DNA from: an uncultured Clostridia bacterium
GTDB lineage: Bacteria > Bacillota > Clostridia > Christensenellales > Aristaeellaceae
Assembly: GCA_934631025.1 (NCBI GenBank)
Contig: CAKTXR010000009.1
Location: 1 to 64,000 of the forward strand
Direction: 5' to 3'
Length of the DNA: 64,000 nucleotides
Under the pieces are notes generated by a model. That model was not told where the DNA came from. It did no database searches and saw only the letters and a list, made by a program, of their open reading frames with translations. Below, one piece after another: positions 17,904 through 26,648 of this stretch; position 1 is the stretch's first letter, and each line of letters opens with the position of its first letter. The position numbers and the translations under genes are program-made.

Positions 17904-18661
17904 GCGTTTTCCTCCCTGCGGCGAATCTTCAGCACCGTTTCAAAGCAGCCGCGCGCGTCAACCAGCAGGACCGGCGCGTCGCCCACGCGGCCATGAACCA
18001 GCGCGCCCGCGTCCTCGAGCGCCGTCTGATAGCGGTTAAACGTCGCGGCGGCCGGCCCCCGGGTGATCAGCTCCTCGTGCGCCCACGACGCGCCGTCATA
18101 ATCGGTCACGGTAATGACGCTCGAGCCGTATACCGTCGCGTCGATATATTCGTCCACGGCGTGCATGAACGTGTTGCGCGTCAGATCCACGCCCACGAGC
18201 AGAATCTTGCCGCCCGCGTCATAGAGCCGGCCATAGCTGCCGGTCATGGGCGTGCGGGTATGCGAGAGCCGGTCGGCGCGGACAAACTCCCGCGCGCCGC
18301 TCCCGAACGCCGCCACGGAATGGGACACATGAAGCGAGCGCACGCAGGCCGTCTCCCCCGCGTCCACGGCGCGATTGGCGCGCAGAACGGCCACGCAGGG
18401 CACCGTGCCGATGCAGGGCATGGTCGAGCGGATGTTGAACACAGGCCCGTCCTCGCGGATATTGCGGAAGGTGTGCGTCGGGATCAGCAGCAGCCCCTCG
18501 GGCACGGCGGCGCACATCGCATCGATAAAGACGTCCGCGCCGGTGCTGCCCGCCGCGTCGATCGCGCCGACCGCCTTGAGCGACGTATGGACGGTGATCA
18601 CATCGTCCGGCCTTACGCCCAGCGCGCGGACGTCACGCGTGAGCTGAGATTGTGTATACAT
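17900..18661 (-). CDS. Aminoglycoside 3-N-acetyltransferase (AAC(3)/antibiotic_NAT) family protein
   Basis: 253 residues. Family features are the N-terminal TVHTSLKAVGAIDAAG motif, PTHTF, the SLHVSHSVAAFG segment with its conserved histidine, and the LLVGVDLTRNTFMHAVDE segment with the catalytic-region histidine. These enzymes acetylate an amino group with acetyl-CoA. The family includes aminoglycoside-resistance enzymes but also housekeeping relatives such as YokD and sugar-amine acetyltransferases. Coupling to a sialidase-like gene favours an amino-sugar substrate (inference). The start at 18661 follows AGGAGG by eight bases. Confidence 0.8.
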   Translation of the reverse strand: MYTQSQLTRDVRALGVRPDDVITVHTSLKAVGAIDAAGSTGADVFIDAMCAAVPEGLLLIPTHTFRNIREDGPVFNIRSTMPCIGTVPCVAVLRANRAVDAGETACVRSLHVSHSVAAFGSGAREFVRADRLSHTRTPMTGSYGRLYDAGGKILLVGVDLTRNTFMHAVDEYIDATVYGSSVITVTDYDGASWAHEELITRGPAAATFNRYQTALEDAGALVHGRVGDAPVLLVDARGCFETVLKIRRREENA

Positions 18662-18697
18662 TTCCTTTTCCTCCTCGGAAAGCGCTTTTTCAGCATC

Positions 18698-18726
18698 AGT
18701 ATAGCACAGCCGATCATTCCCTTCAA
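18698..18726 (-). promoter_or_regulatory. Promoter of the AAC(3)-like/sialidase-like operon
   Basis: Minus-strand -35 TTGAAG (18721-18726), 17-bp spacer, -10 TATACT (18698-18703). Divergent from the promoter at 18744. Confidence 0.75.
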
Positions 18727-18743
18727 GGCGAAAAGGACGCGGC

Positions 18744-18772
18744 TTGACATTTCGGCAGGGATCATGTATACT
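18744..18772 (+). promoter_or_regulatory. Promoter of the GH28-like gene
   Basis: -35 TTGACA (18744-18749), 17-bp spacer, -10 TATACT (18767-18772). The two divergent promoters are only 17 bp apart, so one regulator bound between them could affect both. Confidence 0.8.
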
Positions 18773-18817
18773 GGCATTGTTTTTCAAAAATCAAATCAGC
18801 AGTCAGGATGTGCTCTT

Positions 18818-20233
18818 ATGGAAAAAAGCTATTTTTCGCCGAATGATTTCAAGGACGCTTCGGACAGCCGCAAAATACAGGCCGCCATCAACGCCGCGCG
18901 CGGCGCGGGGCTGAACGAGGTGGTTATTCCGCGCCATAACGCGCAGAAGCAGTCGACCGTCTGGACGATCGACGAGACGATTCTCCTGCCCTCGCATATG
19001 ACGGTCGTGATCGACAACGCCCATCTGCGCATGGCGGACGGCGTGATTGCCCGTATGTTCTGCAACAGCGAGGTAGACAGTGAATTGGGCCGCACTCAGG
19101 CGGGCGAACAGACCGACATACACATCGTCGGCCGGGGCGACGCGCTGCTGGACGGCGGCCTGCCCAACGGACTGGACGAGTTCACCTCCCTGAAGGACGG
19201 CATGCCGCACATCCAGATGAACGTCACCATTCACCTGCACAATGTGCGCCATTTCAGCATCGAGAATCTGCACATCCGCGACCAGCGCTGGTGGGCGATT
19301 GAGCTGCTCTTCGCGCGCGACGGCGTAATCTCGGACGTCCGCTTCGAGCTGACGCGGCACGAGCAGGACTCCTGCGCCCGCTGGCGCAATCAGGACGGCG
19401 TCGATCTGCGCGTGGGATGCAGCGACATACTGATCAGGAACATCTCGGGCGAAACCGGCGACGATACCATCGCCCTGACGGCGCTGACCGGGCCGCAGCA
19501 CGAAGCGCGGCAGCTGGTCGAGGGGCGCGATACCGACATCCACGACGTACTGATCCAGAACGTCCGCGCCGTCACGAATATGTGCGCCATCATCCGGCTG
19601 CTGCACCAGTACGGCAACAAAATCTACAACATCTCCATGCGCGATATTTTCGACGTCAGCCGCCCGGGCGAGAGCAACCGCACGCAGATGGTGCTGCGTC
19701 TGGGCGAGAACGGCTATCACGGCGGCAATCCCGCCAACATGGCAAAGCCGTTCGATATGTACAACATCACCGCCGAGAACATACACTCCCGCGCCATGAC
19801 CGCCGTACTGACCGCCTGCACAATCAAAAATTTCCATGCCCGGGACGTTTTCGTCCACACCGACGGCGGCTATGTCTGGACGTGCGGCGGCCATAACCTG
19901 CACATGAAGGGCGACCAGTGCTTCATCTATCTGCCCGCCCGCGAGGAGGAGGCGCAGCGGCGCAAGGTCTATCCGGGCAATGCCGGCGACGGCCTGATCG
20001 GCGAGAACATACTCATCGAGAACGTCTATCACACGGCGCGCAGAGCGGACAAACCGGCGGCGCTGTGCTCGTTCAACGCTTCTCGCGTCAAAAACGCGGT
20101 GGTGCGAAACGTCTGCTGCGAGGACGATCTGCCGCTCTACACGGTCTCCAATCCGGCCGGTGGGCTGGACGTACGCTTTGAGAACGTCCGCATCGCCGGA
20201 GAAGCGCTCGAGGACGAGCATCTGGTGATCTGA
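18818..20233 (+). CDS. Pectin-lyase-fold protein, glycoside hydrolase family 28-like
   Basis: 471 residues of right-handed beta-helix. The GH28-like catalytic signature is visible: NQDGVD at 191-196 (for the usual NTDGxD), GETGDD at 211-216 and a later YHGG resembling the HG motif. GH28 enzymes hydrolyse polygalacturonan and related polymers. No signal peptide is present, so it probably acts on imported oligosaccharides. It is divergent from the AAC(3)-like/sialidase-like pair and ends in a strong terminator. The ribosome binding site AGGATG is modest. Substrate not assignable from sequence. Confidence 0.75.
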   Translation: MEKSYFSPNDFKDASDSRKIQAAINAARGAGLNEVVIPRHNAQKQSTVWTIDETILLPSHMTVVIDNAHLRMADGVIARMFCNSEVDSELGRTQAGEQTDIHIVGRGDALLDGGLPNGLDEFTSLKDGMPHIQMNVTIHLHNVRHFSIENLHIRDQRWWAIELLFARDGVISDVRFELTRHEQDSCARWRNQDGVDLRVGCSDILIRNISGETGDDTIALTALTGPQHEARQLVEGRDTDIHDVLIQNVRAVTNMCAIIRLLHQYGNKIYNISMRDIFDVSRPGESNRTQMVLRLGENGYHGGNPANMAKPFDMYNITAENIHSRAMTAVLTACTIKNFHARDVFVHTDGGYVWTCGGHNLHMKGDQCFIYLPAREEEAQRRKVYPGNAGDGLIGENILIENVYHTARRADKPAALCSFNASRVKNAVVRNVCCEDDLPLYTVSNPAGGLDVRFENVRIAGEALEDEHLVI

Positions 20234-20254
20234 CGGCGAAAAGAGCATAACAGC

Positions 20255-20298
20255 GCGGCCTTTCTCCTGACTTTATCGGGAGGAGGGCCGGTTTTTTC
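20255..20298 (+). terminator. Rho-independent terminator of the GH28-like gene
   Basis: GC-rich stem (CGGCC...GGGCCG with an inner TCTCC-GGGAG pairing) followed by TTTTTT. Confidence 0.8.
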
Positions 20299-20410
20299 TC
20301 TGGCGCACGGGAATGCTCTCGCCGGATTCAAAGCCAGTATGAAGGGCGAAGGTTCAACTGCGCTGAATCGAGCGGCAGAAGAGGGACTTGCAGCTCAGAG
20401 TACGTTTGCA

Positions 20411-20457
20411 AAAGGAAAAGCCGCGCCCCTCGCTTGAAGGGACGCGGCGCGTTTTTT
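20411..20457 (-). terminator. Bidirectional terminator, mainly for prfC
   Basis: GCCGCGYCCCT pairs with AGGGRCGCGGC around a 7-nt loop. It is followed by TTTTCCTTTT on the minus strand and by TTTTTT on the plus strand. Confidence 0.8.
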
Positions 20458-20459
20458 GA

Positions 20460-22073
20460 TTATTCCATCAGGTCGGCCTCGGTGCGGTCGGCGGTTTCGG
20501 CCAGCTCAAGGCCCTCGTTGTTCTCCATGGCGAGGCGGATGCTCCAGTCGTTTTCAAACAGCAGCACGTCGCGGCCGGAGCGGTCGATGGCGGGCGCTGT
20601 GGTCGAGGTCAGGCGCAGCTTGTCGACCGGCTTGGGCGTTTTGACAATCCAGCGCACATGGCGGAAGGGCAGCGTCTCGCGCGTGACCTCCACGCCGTAT
20701 TCGACCTTCAGCCGGTATTCCAGCACGTCCATTTGCAGCACGCCGACCACGCCGGCGATCATTTCCTCGCGGCCGATGTGCGGGCGCTTGAAGGTCTGGA
20801 TCGCGCCCTCCTGAGAGAGCTGGTTGACGCCCTTCAAAAACTGCTTGCGCTTCATGCTGTCCACGGGGCTGATGCGCGCGAAGAACTCGGGCGCGAACAG
20901 CGGTATGCCCGAATAGCGCACGGGTTCGCCGGTACACACGGTGTCGCCCAGCCGGAAGATGCCGGGATCGAACAGGCCGATGATGTCGCCCGCGTAGGCC
21001 GTCTCGACGCTCTCGTGCTCCTGCGCCATGAACTGCTGCGGCTGGGCGAGCTTGATGCGGCTGTTCGTGCCCGAATGCCACACGGTCATGCCCTTTTCGA
21101 ACACGCCGGAGCAGACGCGCATGAAGGCGAGCCGGTCGCGGTGGGCGGGGTTCATGTTGGCCTGAATCTTGAAGATGAAGCCGGTGAATTTATCGCTGTC
21201 CGGCGCGATTTCGCCCTTATCGGACACGCGCGCGGTGGGCATTTTCGTATAGGAGAGGAAGCGCTTGAGGAACGGCTCCACGCCGAAGTTGTTGGACGCG
21301 CTGCCGAAGAACAGCGGCGTGAGCTGGCCGGAGAGGATCTTGTCCAGCTCGAATGGATCGCCCGCCACGTCCAGCATTTCCACATCCTCCATCAGCTTGT
21401 CGTAATAGCTCCTGCCGATGGTATCGCACAGCGTCGGGTCGTCGATGGAGATGGTCTGAACCTCGACCTGCGTCTGGCCGTGATCGCCGCCCTTATACAG
21501 CTCGACGCAGCGGGTATCGCGGTGATACACGCCCTTGAAGTCGCCGTGCGTACCGATGGGCCAGTTGACCGGACAGGAGCGGATGCCCAGCACGTTTTCC
21601 AGCTCCTCCATCAGTTCGAAGGGATCCTTGCCCGCGCGATCCATCTTGTTGACGAATGTGAAGATCGGAATCGAGCGCAGGCGGCAGACCTTGAACAGCT
21701 TGATGGTCTGCTCCTCAACGCCCTTGGCGCAGTCGATCAGCATGACCGCGCTGTCCGCGGCGACCAGCGTGCGGTAGGTATCCTCGGAGAAGTCCTGATG
21801 GCCGGGGGTATCGAGGATGTTGATATGATAGCCGTCGAAATCGAACTGCATGGCCGAGGACGTGACCGAAATGCCGCGCTGCTTCTCGATTTCCATCCAG
21901 TCCGAGGTGGCGTGATGCGCGGCCTTGCGCGCCTTGACCGAGCCGGCCTGACGAATTGCGCCGCCGTAGAGCAGAAGCTTTTCGGTCAGCGTGGTTTTAC
22001 CGGCGTCCGGGTGAGAGATGATGGCGAACGTGCGCCTGCGCTGCACTTCCGCCTGAAGTTCGGGATGCTCCAT
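20460..22073 (-). CDS. prfC: Peptide chain release factor 3
   Basis: GTPase that recycles RF1/RF2 after termination. 537 residues, normal for RF3. The P-loop HPDAGKTT is at 21-28, with RGISV in switch I, then DTPGH and NKMD motifs as in the EF-G family. It lacks EF-G domain IV, which separates it from fusA. The start at 22073 is chosen because AAGGAGG lies nine bases upstream and the family begins MEHPELQAEV; an upstream extension of 24 codons is not conserved-looking. Confidence 0.96.
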   Translation of the reverse strand: MEHPELQAEVQRRRTFAIISHPDAGKTTLTEKLLLYGGAIRQAGSVKARKAAHHATSDWMEIEKQRGISVTSSAMQFDFDGYHINILDTPGHQDFSEDTYRTLVAADSAVMLIDCAKGVEEQTIKLFKVCRLRSIPIFTFVNKMDRAGKDPFELMEELENVLGIRSCPVNWPIGTHGDFKGVYHRDTRCVELYKGGDHGQTQVEVQTISIDDPTLCDTIGRSYYDKLMEDVEMLDVAGDPFELDKILSGQLTPLFFGSASNNFGVEPFLKRFLSYTKMPTARVSDKGEIAPDSDKFTGFIFKIQANMNPAHRDRLAFMRVCSGVFEKGMTVWHSGTNSRIKLAQPQQFMAQEHESVETAYAGDIIGLFDPGIFRLGDTVCTGEPVRYSGIPLFAPEFFARISPVDSMKRKQFLKGVNQLSQEGAIQTFKRPHIGREEMIAGVVGVLQMDVLEYRLKVEYGVEVTRETLPFRHVRWIVKTPKPVDKLRLTSTTAPAIDRSGRDVLLFENDWSIRLAMENNEGLELAETADRTEADLME

Positions 22074-22189
22074 GTAACTGAACCTCCTTATTCGGCTTGA
22101 GCCGTCCAATGTGTTTTCATTTTTTAGCGAGCCGAAAGACGTCAATTCATAGCTCCCCGATCCTCCTCCCGATGCACTTTAACTTTAGT

Positions 22190-22218
22190 ATTATATACCA
22201 GCTTCGCTCTTTTGTATC
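22190..22218 (-). promoter_or_regulatory. Possible promoter of prfC
   Basis: Minus-strand -10 TATAAT (22190-22195) with a poor -35 GATACA (22213-22218) at 17 bp. The leader is about 110 nt and contains a two-codon frame (ATG AAT TGA) behind its own GGAGG. Confidence 0.5.
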
Positions 22219-22337
22219 GCATAACTTCGTTAAGTGTTGCGGCGGCGGGGTCGTTCCGGCGCAAAAAACGGGGGGTTTGCGCGAATTTGCGGCTGTGCGG
22301 GCGGCGGGGCGATGCGGCTCTGTCGCGGCGTCTTGCG

Positions 22338-23014
22338 CTCGGTTCACGCCTGTCAATATGTTTCTATTGGAGTGTCTTGCGTTCGATCACGCCTGCTGTT
22401 TGACGCTGAGCGCCAAACAGGACGGCTTGCGGTATGTTGCATTTCTATTCCGCCGTGGGTCGGGATCGCCATTAGTACGTTCTCGAATGTTGTGCGGTTA
22501 TCAGACTTTGTTGGTTCACTTCGAGCTTCTGCGTTTCTTTGTGGCGATCCCGACGGAGTACGAGGGAACGCGGAGAACGGAGTCGGCGGCACAGCGTGAG
22601 TGCGTTTTTGCGTGAGCCTCTTGGCTTTGCCATGCTTTCCGCGGGGAATACGCTGGGGCTGCGCGCCCCAGACTGCACCAAAGAGTCAAAAGTGGAAGCC
22701 GCACTGCGGCCTCTCTGGACTCTCTTCTTTTGATTCGCGGCAGAGTACCTTTTAGCAAAACATGGCAATACTTGCTATCTTTGAACAACGTTCCCTACGC
22801 CCCGCAGCACTCGGGTACACGGAAAGACCCTGCCGAGTCCAATTTATGCTCGGCAGGGTCGGGCTGTATAGCGATGATTCCTACTATATCAAACGTCCAG
22901 ACTCGAAGCGCCCCCAAGCGCTGAAGAGTCGGGTTGCAGCGCGCGAAGCGAAGAGGAAGCGGCACAGCCGTCGGGTTGCAGCGCGCGAAGCGAAGAGGAA
23001 ACGGCACAGCCGTC
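22338..23014 (-). repeat. Dispersed structured element, copy R1 (modules M and A)
   Basis: Part of the repeat family found at six places here. Read on the minus strand it starts inside the last codons of the glycan enzyme gene. It holds a tandem pair of a roughly 40-nt unit, a GACTC...GAGTC hairpin, the 12-11-12 hairpin at 22826-22860, a CTGGGGC-GCCCCAG hairpin, the 96-nt hairpin (22459-22554) and a CTGTTTG-CAAACAG hairpin (22396-22420). There is no B module. The terminator-like hairpins have poor T-runs. Confidence 0.8.
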
Positions 23015-24970
23015 GTAGAGAGGCAGGTCCTGATCGTTCGCCCATTCGTCGTACAGCTCGCCGCGCGCATCGTTCAGCCGGTAGGGATACACATACGCGG
23101 CGTGCCCGCGCCCGTCGTCGCCGATCAGGCACAGGCAGTTTCGGATGATCTCGTCCGCGCGCGAGCGCCATATCTCCTCGCCGCTCAGCCGCGCATACGC
23201 ATAATACGAGCGCGCCGTCAGACAGCTCAGATGATGCGGCAGCGTGTCGCCGAACAGCCGCTGCTTGCCAAACCAGAAATCGTCCCAGTACCGCACCGAA
23301 ATGCCGTACAGATGAAAGCTCGGCTGCATCCCACAGAAGCGCTCGAGACACGCAAGGTGCTTTTTCGCCTCGGCCAGATAATGCGCGCGCTCCTCGCCCT
23401 CGCTGTCCTCGCCCATCTCGGCAATGCACTTCACCGCCGGCGTGACGATGGTCTGCTCGTAGTTTACCTCATGCTTGGGATAGTCCAGCCCGTTCTTCAC
23501 CATGGCGTCGGCATGGCGCTTGAAATACGCGCGCATTTTCGCCCGCTCGGCCGGCATCCCCGCGTCGTCGAACGCGGAAAGGATGCGCCGAATCTCCACG
23601 GCGTTTGAATAGCACTTCTCGCCGCCGACGCCGTAATAGGTATCGGCCAGCCGCACAGCGCAGTCAAGCAGCCGCTTCTCATGCGTCACGAAATACGTCT
23701 CGCAGAAGAGGAACATCACGCCCGGCGCGTTGTACAGCCGCAGCGCGTTGCGGTTCTTGCGGATGGTGTTGAACACCTCGCCGGTCTCCTCGTCGTAGAT
23801 CTCGCGGAACACGAAATCCACGAATCGGTCGAGCGCCGCCCTCAGCGCGGGATCGTCCCTGCGCTGGAGATATTTCGCCAGCACGAACGCCATGTTCAGC
23901 CGCTCGCGGCAGGCGTTATGGTCGGAATTCAGGTTGTCGAAATATGTGCGCTCCGTCGTGTTGTCGTAGATCAGGAACGCGCCGCAGAGCGGACTGTTTT
24001 CGTCGCGGCACTGCTGTTTTTCCGCGATGAAGCGCACGCGCTTTTCCAGCAGCTCCTCGAAGGGAATCTTCACGTTGAACTCGGCACAGGTCGCACCCTG
24101 CCCCAGCGCGATCTCGAAGCGGTGAACGCCCCGCCGCGTCGGCGCATAGTCCACATGATACGCGCCGCCCTGCTCCTGCACGGGCACGTCCCTGCCGTCC
24201 AGCGTCACGCGCGGAACGGCGGCGCACTGAATATCAAAGCGAATCCGCTCGCCCTCGAACACGGTAAAGTGCTCCGCGTGAATTACCGCCTGATTGGGGA
24301 AGCGCAAGAGATTTTTCTCAAACTCCGCCTGACTCTCGTGCCAGAACAGTTCCCACTCCCAGACATAGGATTCGCCGCTCAAAAGCGCCGCGCCTGCCGG
24401 AGAGAGCGAAAACAGCCCGCGCACATTGCTGCGGCAGCCGCTCTGCGTGTACCGGTCGAACGCGCCGCGCGCCAGCGCCAGACCGAGACTTTTTCCGAAC
24501 GGCCCCATGCGCACGGCGTTGATCCACGCGCCCTCGCCGCCGCACCAGATATGCGTGTGGCAGTGCGTGCGCAGGCATTCGGCGGCATAGGTGTAGCTGT
24601 CCGGAAAGGGAAACTCGACGCCGAAGTTGTCCGCGTCCAGCACGACCGGCACATCGGAAGTATTCGCCGCGGTCACGCGCTCGCGCAGATTGCCGTTTTC
24701 GGCGAAGAACCGCTCGACGAGCACATGAAGCGTCCCGCCCGCATACTCGGCGCGGCAATGCGCTTCATCCTGCTCGAGCGACACAAGCGCCAGCGGCACG
24801 TCCTCGAACAGCGCCCTTGCGGGATAATCGGCAAAGCGGCGGCAGTCGATCCTCCCCCACGCTCCCTCGCCCGCGCACCAGTTCATGCGGTATTCATCCT
24901 CAGGATTGATCAGCGCGGCCATGCAGCCGGTTTTGGGGTCGATTTCAATCTCAAACAGCCTGTTTTTCAT
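22889..24970 (-). CDS. Uncharacterised glycan-active enzyme, six-hairpin-type alpha-barrel
   Basis: About 693 residues. The N-terminal half looks beta-rich; the C-terminal half is helical with aromatic/acidic repeats such as YDNTTERTYFDNLNSDHNA and YPKHEVNYEQTIVTPAVK, like (alpha/alpha)6 glycosidases and lyases. I cannot name the family. No signal peptide. The start overlaps the MATE gene stop (ATGA), so it is coupled to that exporter. The last 42 residues, with two copies of SSLRALQPD and ending SALGGASSLDV, are encoded by element R1 rather than by the gene's own sequence. A GTG three codons earlier is an alternative start. Confidence 0.7.
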   Translation of the reverse strand: MKNRLFEIEIDPKTGCMAALINPEDEYRMNWCAGEGAWGRIDCRRFADYPARALFEDVPLALVSLEQDEAHCRAEYAGGTLHVLVERFFAENGNLRERVTAANTSDVPVVLDADNFGVEFPFPDSYTYAAECLRTHCHTHIWCGGEGAWINAVRMGPFGKSLGLALARGAFDRYTQSGCRSNVRGLFSLSPAGAALLSGESYVWEWELFWHESQAEFEKNLLRFPNQAVIHAEHFTVFEGERIRFDIQCAAVPRVTLDGRDVPVQEQGGAYHVDYAPTRRGVHRFEIALGQGATCAEFNVKIPFEELLEKRVRFIAEKQQCRDENSPLCGAFLIYDNTTERTYFDNLNSDHNACRERLNMAFVLAKYLQRRDDPALRAALDRFVDFVFREIYDEETGEVFNTIRKNRNALRLYNAPGVMFLFCETYFVTHEKRLLDCAVRLADTYYGVGGEKCYSNAVEIRRILSAFDDAGMPAERAKMRAYFKRHADAMVKNGLDYPKHEVNYEQTIVTPAVKCIAEMGEDSEGEERAHYLAEAKKHLACLERFCGMQPSFHLYGISVRYWDDFWFGKQRLFGDTLPHHLSCLTARSYYAYARLSGEEIWRSRADEIIRNCLCLIGDDGRGHAAYVYPYRLNDARGELYDEWANDQDLPLYDGCAVSSSLRALQPDGCAASSSLRALQPDSSALGGASSLDV

Positions 24971-26313
24971 GCTCTGCACATCCTTTCAATCTTCTTCATT
25001 TCAATCAGATAGCCGCCGAAGAGCAGCACGGCAATCGCCGCCCACGCCGACGCGTCGGTCAGCGGCACGCTCAGAAAGCCCACGCCCCGTGCCACCATCG
25101 CCACGGGCGCGGCATAGCGCACGGCGATTTCCAGCACGCCGGAGAGCGTCGGATAGAGCGGCCGGCCCAGTCCGGTCAGCACCAGCTTGAAAACCGAAGC
25201 GACCGCCAGTATAAACATGGCCGTGCAGCGCACCTTCAGATACATGATTCCCGCCGAAACCGCCTTCTCGCCGTCGGTGATCATCAGCCGCAGAATCAGC
25301 GGCGATACGAAATACGAGAGGATAAAGAGAATCACATTGAGGCCGGTGAGTATGACGAGCGTCGTCTTTACGCCCTCGCGGATGCGTTTTGCGTTGCCCG
25401 CGCCCAGATTCTGCGCCGCGAACACCGCCGCCGCGCTCGAGAAGCCGGTGATGGGCGTGGTGATGATATAGCCGATGCGGCTGGCGCACGAATAGGCCGT
25501 GACATACTCCGTGCCGATGCCGTTGGTGACGAATTGCAATATGATCACGCCGAACGCCACGATGAAGTTGGTCGCCATGGTGGGCACGCCGACCGACAGG
25601 CACTCGCGGATCAGCGCGCCGTCGGGCAGCAGATCGCGCGCGGAGAAGCGATAGAGCGGCGCGCGATCGACCGTATAGAGCACGCAGGCCGCGACCGCCG
25701 CCGCCTGAGAGAGCACCGTCGCCAGCGCCGCGCCCGCCACGCCCATATCGAGCCGGATGAACAGGATCGCCAGCGCAATGTGCAGCACGGACGCGCCTGC
25801 GAAGAACAGCATGGGCGCGCGGCTGTTGCCCAGAGCGCGCAGCATCTCGCAGTAAAAATTATAGAACACCGTCGTGGAAAAGCCGGCCATAATCGCCGCG
25901 AAATAGATTGTCGACGCGTCGATGATGTCCGCGGGCGTGCGCATGAGCGCCAGCATGCCGCGCGCAAAGGCCACGCCCAGAACGCTCACCAGCACGCTCA
26001 CGATCGCCGAGAGCAGCAGCGCGTTGGCGAACACGCGCCGAAGCCCCGCGTAATCGCCCGCGCCGTACCGCTTGCCCGCCACGACCGAAAAGCCGGACAT
26101 GAGGCCCATGACGCTGCTGGTAAACAGCGACACGAGCGAACCGGTCGCGCCCACCGCCGCCAGCGTCAGCGTGTCGATCATCCGGCCGACGATCACCGTG
26201 TCCACGATGTTGTACAGATTCTGAAGGATCCCGCTCAGCACGCAGGGCAGCGCAAAGAGCGTCAGTCCCTTCGCCACGCCGCCGCGCGTGAGATCCAGTG
26301 TTTTTCCCGCCAT
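24967..26313 (-). CDS. MATE-family multidrug/metabolite exporter
   Basis: 448-residue integral membrane protein with about twelve hydrophobic segments. The N-terminal SGILQNLYNIVDTVIVGRM region and the mid-protein repeat (GVPTMATNFIVAFGVIILQ) are typical of MATE transporters (NorM/DinF superfamily), which export cations or drugs by Na+ or H+ antiport. The start at 26313 follows AAGGACGG. It is the first gene of a two-gene operon with the glycan enzyme and is divergent from an AraC regulator. The substrate is unknown; the context suggests a sugar-related compound. Confidence 0.85.
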   Translation of the reverse strand: MAGKTLDLTRGGVAKGLTLFALPCVLSGILQNLYNIVDTVIVGRMIDTLTLAAVGATGSLVSLFTSSVMGLMSGFSVVAGKRYGAGDYAGLRRVFANALLLSAIVSVLVSVLGVAFARGMLALMRTPADIIDASTIYFAAIMAGFSTTVFYNFYCEMLRALGNSRAPMLFFAGASVLHIALAILFIRLDMGVAGAALATVLSQAAAVAACVLYTVDRAPLYRFSARDLLPDGALIRECLSVGVPTMATNFIVAFGVIILQFVTNGIGTEYVTAYSCASRIGYIITTPITGFSSAAAVFAAQNLGAGNAKRIREGVKTTLVILTGLNVILFILSYFVSPLILRLMITDGEKAVSAGIMYLKVRCTAMFILAVASVFKLVLTGLGRPLYPTLSGVLEIAVRYAAPVAMVARGVGFLSVPLTDASAWAAIAVLLFGGYLIEMKKIERMCRA

Positions 26314-26523
26314 GTGTCGACCGTCCTTTTTTTCCAAGTCTCCGCCGCTTCGCGCAGTCCGCGTTTCGGAAAACCGGCTTCCAAGCCGTCGCTCTCGAAT
26401 CTCCCGCCCCGCGAGCGAAGTCAGGCTTTTGTCGGTTCCCAGAGCTTTTTCTCAGAAAGCATTTCGATTAAATCCGAACGTCGCGTCGCAAAACGGCGAT
26501 TTTCGCGCCCGAGTCCGCACACT

Positions 26524-26552
26524 ATGATACGCCCGCCGCCCGCAGACGTCAA
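26524..26552 (-). promoter_or_regulatory. Promoter of the MATE/glycan-enzyme operon
   Basis: Minus-strand -35 TTGACG (26547-26552), 17-bp spacer, -10 TATCAT (26524-26529). The leader to the MATE start is about 205 nt and holds no recognised element. Confidence 0.75.
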
Positions 26553-26597
26553 TGGATAAAACCGCGCGCCGGATTGTCCTTTTCGCATCGCTTTTCA

Positions 26598-26626
26598 TTG
26601 ACGCGCCGGCCGAAATCTGCTATCAT
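26598..26626 (+). promoter_or_regulatory. Promoter of the AraC-family gene
   Basis: -35 TTGACG (26598-26603), 17-bp spacer, -10 TATCAT (26621-26626). Both hexamers are identical to the divergent MATE promoter. Confidence 0.75.
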
Positions 26627-26648
26627 AGCGGTGGGGAGGTGCGCCGGT

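Noticed and set aside
17900..18661. Acquired aminoglycoside-resistance gene
   Set aside because: The family match is real, but composition is native, no mobile element is near, and it is coupled to a sialidase-like gene, so resistance is not the most likely role.
22762..23148. Plus-strand frame with RVQFMLGRVGLYSDD, also seen in R3 and R5
   Set aside because: The frame recurs only because the element is conserved; R2 has a stop inside it and stems change by complement, not by codon. I treat it as non-coding.
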